A stretch of 64,000 nt of DNA. Source: Siphonobacter aquaeclarae. GTDB taxonomy: Bacteria > Bacteroidota > Bacteroidia > Cytophagales > Spirosomataceae. The notes under the pieces were generated by a model. That model was given only the letters and a program-made list of their open reading frames with translations, did not search any database and was not told the DNA's origin. Position 1 is the stretch's first letter; each line of letters begins with the position of its first letter. A program made the translations under genes and the position numbers. The DNA is taken from positions 124,001-188,000 of the forward strand of contig NZ_FNGS01000001.1 in NCBI RefSeq assembly GCF_900103285.1, written 5' to 3'. This document shows positions 57,052 through 64,000 of this stretch, piece after piece.

Positions 57052-58470
57052 ATGAAACCTGTTTTATCTATTCTTTTCAGTGCGTTGCTGGGTATGTCAG
57101 CGGCGTATGCCCAGCCGGCGCCGCAGCCTGCCAACCGCCTGCGGATCCTCGTACTGACCGATATCGAAAACGAACCGGACGATGCCCAATCCATGGTTCG
57201 CTTCCTGACGTACTGCAATCAATGGGACGTGGAGGGGCTGGTGGCAACAACGTCCATTCACCTCAGGAACCGCGTCGCTCCAGACCGTATCCGCCAGATT
57301 ATCAAGGCATACGGTCAGGTACGGAATAACCTGCTGTTGCATGAGCAGGGGTATCCGGAGGAAAGTACGCTCCTGGGGTTGGTGAAAGCGAGCCTGCCGA
57401 AATACGGCATGGAAGGCGTCGGAAAGGGAAATGATTCGGAGGGGTCAGAGCATATTATCCGGGTGGTCGACAAAGCCGATGACCGGCCGGTATGGATACC
57501 TGTCTGGGGCGGAGCCAACTGCCTGGCACAGGCGCTGTGGAAGGTGAAAATGACGCGGTCGCCGGAAGACCTCGACAAGTTTGTATCTAAAATACGTGTA
57601 TATACCATTTCGGATCAGGACGATACCGGTCCGTGGATACGGAAGACGTTTCCCGGTCTTTTTTACATTGTTTCTCCGGGGCATTTCTTCAAGGGAGCAT
57701 ACCACCATTCCACCTGGAGTGGTATTTCGGGAGACAAACACCACGGCCGGTTTACGGGAGCCAACTTCGCCATCGTCGACAACCCCTGGCTGGATGAAAA
57801 CATCCGGAAAAACCACGGCCCGCTCGGCGCGCAGCATCCGCATACGGAGTACCTGATGGAAGGGGATACGCCAACTTTCCTATACCTGATACCCAATGGA
57901 TTGGGCAGCCCGGAGCACCCGGACTACGGCAGTTGGGGCGGCCGGTACGAATACTATACGCCACGGTACCGCAAGTGGTTTTTCGAACCCGAAACCCGGC
58001 CTATCTGGAGCGATACCGAAGACGAAGTAATGGGAGTAGACGGAGCCATCTATTCTTCCAATAAAGCAACCATCTGGCGCTGGCGGCAGGCCTACCAGAA
58101 TGATTTCGCGGCTCGTATCGACTGGACCATCAATCCGTATAAGGAAGCGAACCACCCGCCCGTTGCCCGGCTCCGGCATGCCGCGCGCCTCCAGGCAAAG
58201 AGCGGGGAAACCGTGACACTCAGCGGCGACGGCTCCACCGATCCCGACGGTAATACCCTTTCCTACGAATGGATCTACTACCGGGAGCCGGGTACCTACG
58301 ACAGCCCCCAAGCCCTTCAGATCCCGGATAACAAACAGAAGACTACGTCCTTCAAAGCGTCGGAAGTCGCTCAGCCTGAGACCCTTCATTTTGTATTGGC
58401 AGTGACAGACAACGGCACACCCGCCCTGACCCGCTACCAGCGCGTCATTCTGACCGTGCTGCCAAACTAG
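57052..58470 (+). CDS. DUF1593 secreted protein, nucleoside-hydrolase-like fold
   Basis: 472 residues with a signal peptide (ends AYAQ). [40 protein letters not shown] is the DUF1593 start; D-x-E-x-DD resembles the calcium/ribose site of nucleoside hydrolases. Later [22 protein letters not shown] and [11 protein letters not shown] are typical. A C-terminal Ig-like domain (HPPVARL...[23 protein letters not shown]) is the PKD-type part annotated as cellulose-binding in some entries. It likely hydrolyses a glycosidic substrate brought in by the susCD pair (inference). Confidence 0.92.
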   Translation: MKPVLSILFSALLGMSAAYAQPAPQPANRLRILVLTDIENEPDDAQSMVRFLTYCNQWDVEGLVATTSIHLRNRVAPDRIRQIIKAYGQVRNNLLLHEQGYPEESTLLGLVKASLPKYGMEGVGKGNDSEGSEHIIRVVDKADDRPVWIPVWGGANCLAQALWKVKMTRSPEDLDKFVSKIRVYTISDQDDTGPWIRKTFPGLFYIVSPGHFFKGAYHHSTWSGISGDKHHGRFTGANFAIVDNPWLDENIRKNHGPLGAQHPHTEYLMEGDTPTFLYLIPNGLGSPEHPDYGSWGGRYEYYTPRYRKWFFEPETRPIWSDTEDEVMGVDGAIYSSNKATIWRWRQAYQNDFAARIDWTINPYKEANHPPVARLRHAARLQAKSGETVTLSGDGSTDPDGNTLSYEWIYYREPGTYDSPQALQIPDNKQKTTSFKASEVAQPETLHFVLAVTDNGTPALTRYQRVILTVLPN

Positions 58471-58494
58471 GCCGCAGACAGTACCGGACGCGCA

Positions 58495-58544
58495 GGAGGG
58501 AAAGTTTTTTGCACAATACTGAGTATAAGTTGAATTTTCCCTCC
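58495..58544 (+). repeat. 9-bp-arm inverted repeat
   Basis: GGAGGGAAA/TTTCCCTCC arms with a 32-nt loop between the DUF1593 stop and the sigma gene. Possibly the transcript end of DUF1593 or part of the sigma gene's control region. Confidence 0.4.
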
Positions 58545-58561
58545 TATTAACCGTCGAATCG

Positions 58562-58583
58562 ACCGGAAAGGCGCCTTTCCGGT
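58562..58583. promoter_or_regulatory. 22-bp perfect palindrome in ECF sigma leader
   Basis: Every base from 58562 to 58583 pairs (half-site ACCGGAAAGGC). It lies 21 nt before the start codon. It could be an operator, or in RNA a hairpin near the start codon that lowers translation. Confidence 0.6.
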
Positions 58584-58604
58584 TCTGTCTAACGCCGAAG
58601 AAAA

Positions 58605-59240
58605 ATGCTGAAACCAGACCTGAGGCGGTCGTCGCCCGCTCCCCGGGATAAAACCGACGAGACGCTTTTGTGGCTGAAATTCCGGGAAGGGCCGCAGGAG
58701 GTTTTTCAGGAGCTGGTGCAGCACTTTTACCGGGAGCTGTATTTCTACGGCGGGCGGTTCACACGGGACACGGATTTGCTGAAAGATTGCCTCCAGGACC
58801 TTTTTCTGGACCTTTGGGTATACCGGCACCGGATTTCGGATACGCCATACATCCGCTCGTACCTGTATAAATCACTTCGGCGGAAGATTCACCGGGAAAT
58901 ACTCCGGCAGCCGTCGGCGGGGAGGGATGACAGCGTGACGTTTGACGACGTCAGTTCCCAGGAAATTACTGCCGAACAGGCGCTGATCCGTACCGAACTA
59001 TCAGAGTATCAGACGTCCCGTTTGCATGAACTGCTGGCGGGATTGTCGGACCGGCAACGGGAGGCGATTCACCTGAAGTTTTACGGCGAACTGTCGAACG
59101 AAGAAATCGCCGACATTCTCGATGTCAACAAGCAGTCGGTCGCCAATCTCCTGCACCGGGGCCTCAGCCGCCTTCGGGAAAGCTGGCCTACGCTGCTGTC
59201 GTTCGTGCTGTTTCACCTTTCCAACTCACTGAACCGATGA
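58605..59240 (+). CDS. ECF RNA polymerase sigma factor
   Basis: 211 residues. Region 2 is FQELVQHFYRELYFYGGRFTRDTDLLKDCLQDLFLDLWVYR (about 33-74); region 4 is LHELLAGLSDRQREAIHLKFYGELSNEEIADILDVNKQSVANLLHRGLSRLRES (about 140-193) with a clear HTH. Of the FecI-like group that works with FecR anti-sigma proteins in Bacteroidota. Its stop overlaps the fecR start by 4 nt, so they are coupled, and it should direct transcription of the downstream susC/susD genes. A 22-bp palindrome lies in its leader. Confidence 0.93.
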   Translation: MLKPDLRRSSPAPRDKTDETLLWLKFREGPQEVFQELVQHFYRELYFYGGRFTRDTDLLKDCLQDLFLDLWVYRHRISDTPYIRSYLYKSLRRKIHREILRQPSAGRDDSVTFDDVSSQEITAEQALIRTELSEYQTSRLHELLAGLSDRQREAIHLKFYGELSNEEIADILDVNKQSVANLLHRGLSRLRESWPTLLSFVLFHLSNSLNR

Positions 59241-60331
59241 CTACCCGACCTGACTACCGGACTTACGAGGCGGAAGATTTCCTTGCCGACAGCTGGTTTC
59301 TGGCCTGGGTCAAGCGCGACAGGTCGGACGCCCGCGAGTGGTGGCGCGACTGGATGGAGAAGCACCCCGCGCGCAGGGACACGCTTCTTCTGGCCAAAGA
59401 CATGGCGGAAGCACTTCGCAACCGCCCGGTGCCGCTTTCAGCAGAGCAGGAAAAGCAGGAGGTACAACGGATCGTCGCCCTGACGAGGCATCTGCCTGAA
59501 GAAAAACGCCGCCGTCTGTGGTGGCCCTGGGCCGCCGCCTGTGTCGTGCTGGCGATGGGCGTCTACCTGTTCCGGCCCGCGCCTGTGCAGCCTGAATTTG
59601 CCGGGTCTGTTTTGAAGGAAGTACCGGCCGGGTGGCTTACCCGGGCCAACGGGACGGACAAGCTGCTGAAAATGAGACTTCCTGACGGCAGCCAGGTTAC
59701 TTTGTATCCGAAGAGTACCGTAGCCTATCCGCCGGGTTTCGCGCCGGAAGAGCGGGAGATTGAGCTGGATGGAGAGGCGGTTTTCTCGGTCGTCCACGAA
59801 GGAAAAAGACCGTTTACGGTACATACCCGATCGCTGAAGACCCGGGTCTTGGGGACGCAGTTTCGCGTCGTCAGCCGGGCGGCGGATGCGAAGCAGGTCG
59901 TTTCGGTTATCTCCGGAAAGGTATCCGTAACAAAAGCCGGAGACACTCGGGAGCCGGGCGCCGTCCGGAGCGCCGGAAGCGGCCTGGGTGTCGTCCTGAC
60001 TGCCAATCAGCAGGTGACGTATGACATGGCCCGTACAACGTTTGTGAAAGAGCTGGTCCGGAATCCGCTGCCGGTCCGGACGGCCTCCGCCGCTGCGAAG
60101 GAGACGTTCCGTTTTGATGAAACACCTGCCGCCGAGGTGTTTGAACGCCTGAAAAAAGCCTACGGCGTCGAAATTATTTACGACGCCGCTACCCTGCGGC
60201 ACTGTACCCTGACGGCCTCGCTGGAAGGCGTACCGCTCTATGACCAGCTGAGCTTGTTGTGTGCGTCGATTGGCGCGACGTATGAAGTGATCGACGCACG
60301 TATCGTCGTCACCGGGCGCGACTGCTCCTGA
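59237..60331 (+). CDS. FecR family anti-sigma factor
   Basis: 364 residues with one membrane helix (about 92-109, WWPWAAACVVLAMGVYLF). The cytoplasmic part binds sigma (FLADSWFLAWVKRDRSDAREWWRDWMEKHPARRDTLLLAKDM). The periplasmic FecR domain follows: LRANGTDKLLKMRLPDGSQVTLYPKSTVAYPPGF..REIELDGEAVFSVVHEGKRPFTVHTRSLKTRVLGTQFRV, then a C-terminal FecR-C domain (FDETPAAEVFERLKKAYGVEIIYDAATLRHCTLTASLEGVPLYDQL). It carries the signal from the STN domain of the next SusC to the sigma factor. Confidence 0.94.
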   Translation: MTTRPDYRTYEAEDFLADSWFLAWVKRDRSDAREWWRDWMEKHPARRDTLLLAKDMAEALRNRPVPLSAEQEKQEVQRIVALTRHLPEEKRRRLWWPWAAACVVLAMGVYLFRPAPVQPEFAGSVLKEVPAGWLTRANGTDKLLKMRLPDGSQVTLYPKSTVAYPPGFAPEEREIELDGEAVFSVVHEGKRPFTVHTRSLKTRVLGTQFRVVSRAADAKQVVSVISGKVSVTKAGDTREPGAVRSAGSGLGVVLTANQQVTYDMARTTFVKELVRNPLPVRTASAAAKETFRFDETPAAEVFERLKKAYGVEIIYDAATLRHCTLTASLEGVPLYDQLSLLCASIGATYEVIDARIVVTGRDCS

Positions 60332-60424
60332 AAACCGATATCCTCCTGCTTATCCTCAAACCCGTTCTGACCGGCCCGTCGCCGGCCGGGAGGAACCTCT
60401 TTTGCCTGAAAAACTCCCTACCTT

Positions 60425-63400
60425 ATGTTCCTCACACATCAAACCTTCCGGGAACTTATGCGGATTTCACTTCTACAGCTGATCCTGACCGTCCTGGTAC
60501 TCAACGGCGCGCTGGCTGCCCGGGCGCAGGAATTGCTGGACCAGAAAATCAGCGTCCGGCTCGAAAACCAGACCGTCCGCGAAGCGCTCCAGACCCTGGA
60601 AAAGAAAGCACACATCCGCTTTGTGTACAGCAGCCAGGTGGTGCAACTGGAGCGGAAAATTACGCTCAGCGTCACCGAAGAGCGGCTGGCAACAGTGCTG
60701 GACCGCCTTTTCCGTTCTCTTCAGATCCGCTACGTGGTCAACGGAAACCAGATCGCCCTGGTCCGGGCGCCGGTGGAAGAGGGGAGGGCAGAGCCGTCTG
60801 TCCCGGTTGCTGCCGCGCCTGACCGGGTCATTACCGGCGTCGTCCGGAATGAAAACGGGGAAGGCATGCCCGGCGTGAGCGTTTCGGTCCGGAATACTAC
60901 CCGGGGCGTGACGACCGACGCCGACGGAGGCTTCCGGCTGTCCCTTCCCGACGAAGCAACCACCCTGGTGTTCTCCTTTGTGGGCTACAAAAGCCAGGAA
61001 GCTGTTATCGGAGCGCGCACCACGCTGGATATACGCCTCGAACCGGATCACAAAGCGCTGAACGAAGTCGTGGTAGTCGGCTATGGTACTGCCCGCAAAA
61101 GCGACCTGACCGGGTCCCTGTCGCAGGTGAAAGCGAAAGACATCAATGCCTATCCGGCGACCAACGTTCTTCAGGCGCTATCCGGCCGCGCCGCCGGCGT
61201 GCAGGTGTTGCAGAATACCGGCGCTCCGGGCGGTGGCGTCAGCGTCCGCATCCGCGGTACCAACTCCATCAAGGGCAGCAATGAACCGCTGTATGTGGTC
61301 GACGGTTTTCCGCTCTCCGGCAGCAATCCGACGTTGCTGAACAACGCCGATATTGAAAGCATCGAAATCCTCAAAGACGCCTCGGCAACAGCCATTTACG
61401 GATCGCGGGGAGCAAACGGCGTCGTTATTATTTCCACAAAAACCGGGAAATCCGGGAAAACCCTGGTCGATTTTGAATCGAGCTACACGACGCAGACCCT
61501 CCGGAAAAAACTGGACCTGATGTCGGCCAAAGAATACGCCCTTTTCTACAACGAACAGGCCGTAAACGACAAGCAGACGCCCTTCTTCACTCCGTCTCAA
61601 ATCGACGCCTTCGGAAAAGGATACGACTGGCAGAACCTGGTATTCACCCAGGCGCCGATGCGCAGCAATGCGCTCAGTATCAGCGGTGGAAATGAAAAAA
61701 CGAAATTCTCGGTTTCCGGCAGCGTACTCAACCAGGACGGAATCGTGAAGGGCAGCGACTACGACCGGTACTCCATCCGGACGAACGTCACCCATACCGT
61801 CAGCAAGCTCTTCAGCGTACAGCTCAGCGGTACCCTCAGCCGGCTCGATACCCGCCGGAAGGACAGCGGCGGCGGAAGTCGCGGCAACTCGATGATCTCT
61901 TCGGCGCTGGCGGCTCCGCCAACCCTGACGCCGTACAACGACGACGGTACCTACCGCGTGCTGGCGACGGCCTACCCGTTTGTCGCCACAGACCTCATCA
62001 ATCCCCTGAATTTTATCAACGAACAGTCAAACAAAACCCGGGCGAATATCGCCCTGCTCAACGCGTCCCTGCTTTTTAAGCCGATCGAGGCCCTCACGAT
62101 ACGCATCTCCGGCGGCGTCGAAAACCGCGACGACCGAACCGACAACTATACCACACGGAAGTTTGTCAACTCCAACGGCGTCGCGAGCGTGAGTACCGGC
62201 CAGCAAACGAGCCTGCTCAGTGAAAACACGGTGAGCTATAACAAGACGTTCGGGGGAAGGCACACGGTATCAGCGGTAGCGGGGTTTACCTACCAGGATT
62301 TTCTGTCGACGAGCCTTTCTGCCGGCGGCAACGGCTTTCTGAGCGATATCTTTGAAACCTATAACCTCGGCTCCGCTACCACCCCGGGGATACCCGGTTC
62401 AGGCTATTCGAAAGCTATTCTGCTGTCGTTTCTGGGGCGGGTGAATTACAATTTTGCTGATAAGTACCTCGTCACGGCGAGTTTCCGCCGGGACGGCGCC
62501 TCGAAGTACTCGGAGGGAAACAAGTGGGGCTCCTTTCCCTCCGCCGCAGTGGCCTGGCGCGTATCCAACGAAGATTTCCTGAAAAGCCAGAATACCCTTT
62601 CTGACCTTAAAATCCGGGCCAGCTGGGGGCAAACCGGCAGCCAGGCGATCGACCCGTATACCACGCTCAATCAGCTGACTTCGGGGAAAACGGTGTTCGG
62701 CGACGCCCTCTATACCACCTTCTCTCCGGGTACTACCCTGCCGGGAAACCTGAAATGGGAGACGACCGCCCAGTTTGACGCCGGATTCGATCTCGGTCTG
62801 CTCAAAAACCGCCTGACGGTCACCGTAGACTACTACGTCAAAAACACAAAAGACCTGCTGAATACGGTACGGCTGCCGTCGTCGCTCGGCTATTCCAGTA
62901 CCGTCCGCAACGTCGGGCAGGTACAGAACAAGGGGCTGGAGCTCGGCGTCGACGCCCGGATACTGGACGGTCCGGTACGCTGGGACGTCAACGCGAACAT
63001 CGCCTTCAACCGAAACAAAGTCGTCAAACTCTATGACGGCCAGGATATTCTGAGCGGACAGATCAATACGGTTGTGGTCAATGACGTCAGCAATATCCTC
63101 AGGGAAGGACGGCCCATCGGGCAGTTTTGGGGCTATGTGGAAGACGGATATGACGAAAAAGGCAAAATCCGGTACAAGGACCTGGATCAGGACGGCGCCA
63201 TTACCATCAGGGATAAAACCTACATCGGTAATCCAAACCCCGATTTCATCTATGGCCTGAATTCGTCGGTTTCGTACAAAAACTTCGATCTCACGGTTTT
63301 TGTCCAGGGAACGAAGGGCAATGATCTGTTCAACGCCAGCTCCATCGGCAGTACCATCGACTACGGTTTCGGCCTGAATATGCCCCGCGAAGTATACCTC

Positions 63401-63739
63401 AACCACTGGACGCCGGAAAAAACACAGGCGAAGTACCCGATTATCAGTAACAACGTCAACGCGCGGATTTCGAACCGTTTTGTGGAAGACGGCTCCTACC
63501 TCCGGCTGAAGAATATCCAACTGGCCTACAATTTCCCGGTCGGCAACTGGAAAGCCCCGTGGCTGCGGAGTATCCAGGTATACGCCAGCGCGCAGAACCT
63601 CCTGACATTCACGAAGTACTCCTGGTGGGATCCGGAAGTCAACTCCGCCGGCGGCGCCAATTCCATCACCCAGGGCGTCGACTTTTACAGCTATCCGGTA
63701 GCCAAATCGTATACGTTCGGCCTGCGGGTCGGCCTCTGA
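60425..63739 (+). CDS. SusC/RagA TonB-dependent transducer with STN domain
   Basis: 1104 residues. After the signal peptide (ends AARAQ) comes an STN domain (KISVRLENQTVREALQTLEKKAHIRFVYSSQVVQLERKITLSVTEERLATVLDRLF, about 37-95), which contacts FecR. Then the regulatory-like domain (VITGVVRNENGEGMPGVSVSVRNT), TonB box EVVVVGYG, plug and barrel with DLDQDGAITIRDKTYIGN. It thus both imports a ligand and reports it to the FecR/sigma pair. The ligand is unknown; it may be a glycan. Confidence 0.95.
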   Translation: MFLTHQTFRELMRISLLQLILTVLVLNGALAARAQELLDQKISVRLENQTVREALQTLEKKAHIRFVYSSQVVQLERKITLSVTEERLATVLDRLFRSLQIRYVVNGNQIALVRAPVEEGRAEPSVPVAAAPDRVITGVVRNENGEGMPGVSVSVRNTTRGVTTDADGGFRLSLPDEATTLVFSFVGYKSQEAVIGARTTLDIRLEPDHKALNEVVVVGYGTARKSDLTGSLSQVKAKDINAYPATNVLQALSGRAAGVQVLQNTGAPGGGVSVRIRGTNSIKGSNEPLYVVDGFPLSGSNPTLLNNADIESIEILKDASATAIYGSRGANGVVIISTKTGKSGKTLVDFESSYTTQTLRKKLDLMSAKEYALFYNEQAVNDKQTPFFTPSQIDAFGKGYDWQNLVFTQAPMRSNALSISGGNEKTKFSVSGSVLNQDGIVKGSDYDRYSIRTNVTHTVSKLFSVQLSGTLSRLDTRRKDSGGGSRGNSMISSALAAPPTLTPYNDDGTYRVLATAYPFVATDLINPLNFINEQSNKTRANIALLNASLLFKPIEALTIRISGGVENRDDRTDNYTTRKFVNSNGVASVSTGQQTSLLSENTVSYNKTFGGRHTVSAVAGFTYQDFLSTSLSAGGNGFLSDIFETYNLGSATTPGIPGSGYSKAILLSFLGRVNYNFADKYLVTASFRRDGASKYSEGNKWGSFPSAAVAWRVSNEDFLKSQNTLSDLKIRASWGQTGSQAIDPYTTLNQLTSGKTVFGDALYTTFSPGTTLPGNLKWETTAQFDAGFDLGLLKNRLTVTVDYYVKNTKDLLNTVRLPSSLGYSSTVRNVGQVQNKGLELGVDARILDGPVRWDVNANIAFNRNKVVKLYDGQDILSGQINTVVVNDVSNILREGRPIGQFWGYVEDGYDEKGKIRYKDLDQDGAITIRDKTYIGNPNPDFIYGLNSSVSYKNFDLTVFVQGTKGNDLFNASSIGSTIDYGFGLNMPREVYLNHWTPEKTQAKYPIISNNVNARISNRFVEDGSYLRLKNIQLAYNFPVGNWKAPWLRSIQVYASAQNLLTFTKYSWWDPEVNSAGGANSITQGVDFYSYPVAKSYTFGLRVGL

Positions 63740-63762
63740 ATCACCCCCTGAAACGCACAGCT

Positions 63763-64000
63763 ATGTCTGCTCAACACCTACTTATCCGGTTTTTTGCCGC
63801 GGCGCTTCTTTTCGGGGCGACGTCGTGTTCGGACCTCCTGACCGAAAATCCCAGGTCCCTCGCGGTCGAGAACTTTTTCCAGACAGCGGCCGAAGTCGAA
63901 TCGGCGGTCAACGCCGCCTTCACGCCGCTGCGCGCCACCAACTATTCGGTCTATGAAACCTCGCTCGAGTGCCAGTCGGACTACACCGGCGGCCGCGGCA
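63763..64000 (+). CDS. SusD/RagB family lipoprotein, N-terminal part
   Basis: The frame is open to the window end, with 79 codons visible. Lipobox ATSC (Cys22) in MSAQHLLIRFFAAALLFGATSC, followed by SDLLTENPRSLAVENFFQTAAEVESAVNAAFTPLRATN, the SusD N-terminal helix pattern. It starts 23 nt after the SusC stop and is the partner lipoprotein of the STN transporter. Confidence 0.92.
   Translation, partial: MSAQHLLIRFFAAALLFGATSCSDLLTENPRSLAVENFFQTAAEVESAVNAAFTPLRATNYSVYETSLECQSDYTGGRG

Noticed and set aside
1-64000. tRNA, rRNA, prophage or transposon genes
   Set aside because: All intergenic gaps were read; none holds a cloverleaf with CCA-end features or mobile-element genes. Gaps are short and mostly explained by promoters and hairpins.

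Overview
The window reads as chromosome from a Bacteroidota bacterium, most likely of the order Cytophagales (inference). Four SusC/RagA-SusD/RagB pairs, an ECF sigma/FecR/STN-SusC cassette, Bacteroidota-style -7 boxes (TAnnTTTG) in front of many genes and the scarcity of Shine-Dalgarno motifs support this. Composition is fairly even and moderately GC-rich. I saw no rRNA, tRNA, CRISPR array, transposase, integrase or phage gene.

Layout. 1-0.9 kb: tail of an MFS exporter and a MarR regulator. 0.9-8.3 kb: a minus-strand nutrient-uptake locus (susC, susD, alkaline-phosphatase-superfamily enzyme) divergent from a TetR regulator. 8.2-17.6 kb: a stress and DNA-repair stretch with DUF6496, Ku, a TlpA-like thioredoxin, AraC, epoxide hydrolase, LigD, a DUF892 ferritin-like protein and a general-stress SDR. 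17.6-27.7 kb: small metabolic genes (HAD, CAT-like acetyltransferase, HPP membrane protein, Cys-rich Crp/Fnr regulator, UbiA-like protein, MocR regulator, cupin, SdhC-like membrane protein, methyltransferase, zinc alcohol dehydrogenase, VOC protein, DUF4251). 27.7-35.3 kb: a susC-susD-M14 peptidase operon, probably for peptides, with a possible small RNA upstream. 35.3-38.8 kb: quinone oxidoreductase/HxlR divergent pair, then AraC and aldo/keto reductase. 38.9-51.5 kb: CPA1 antiporter, CxxC-less thioredoxin-fold protein, soluble PAS kinase overlapping a REC-CRP fusion regulator, L,D-transpeptidase, NUDIX-winged-helix regulator, universal stress protein, P-type ATPase and HAD phosphatase. 51.6-58.5 kb: susC-susD-DUF1593. 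58.6-64 kb: ECF sigma, FecR, STN-SusC and the start of a SusD.

How the genes work together. The four SusCD loci seem to use different control: TetR with operator-like dyads, a long leader, a 21-bp-spaced direct repeat, and sigma/anti-sigma signalling through the STN domain. Ku and LigD together would give a two-protein NHEJ system, but three unrelated genes lie between them.

The most notable unexplained structure is intergenic. A G-run-rich repeat (26.6, 40.5 and 56.9 kb) and a TCTGTG-repeat hairpin (35.2 and 56.9 kb) each sit just after stop codons. Several operator-like dyads or direct repeats lie next to recognisable -7 boxes. Some genes have a -7 box only 3-4 nt before the ATG, which suggests leaderless mRNAs.
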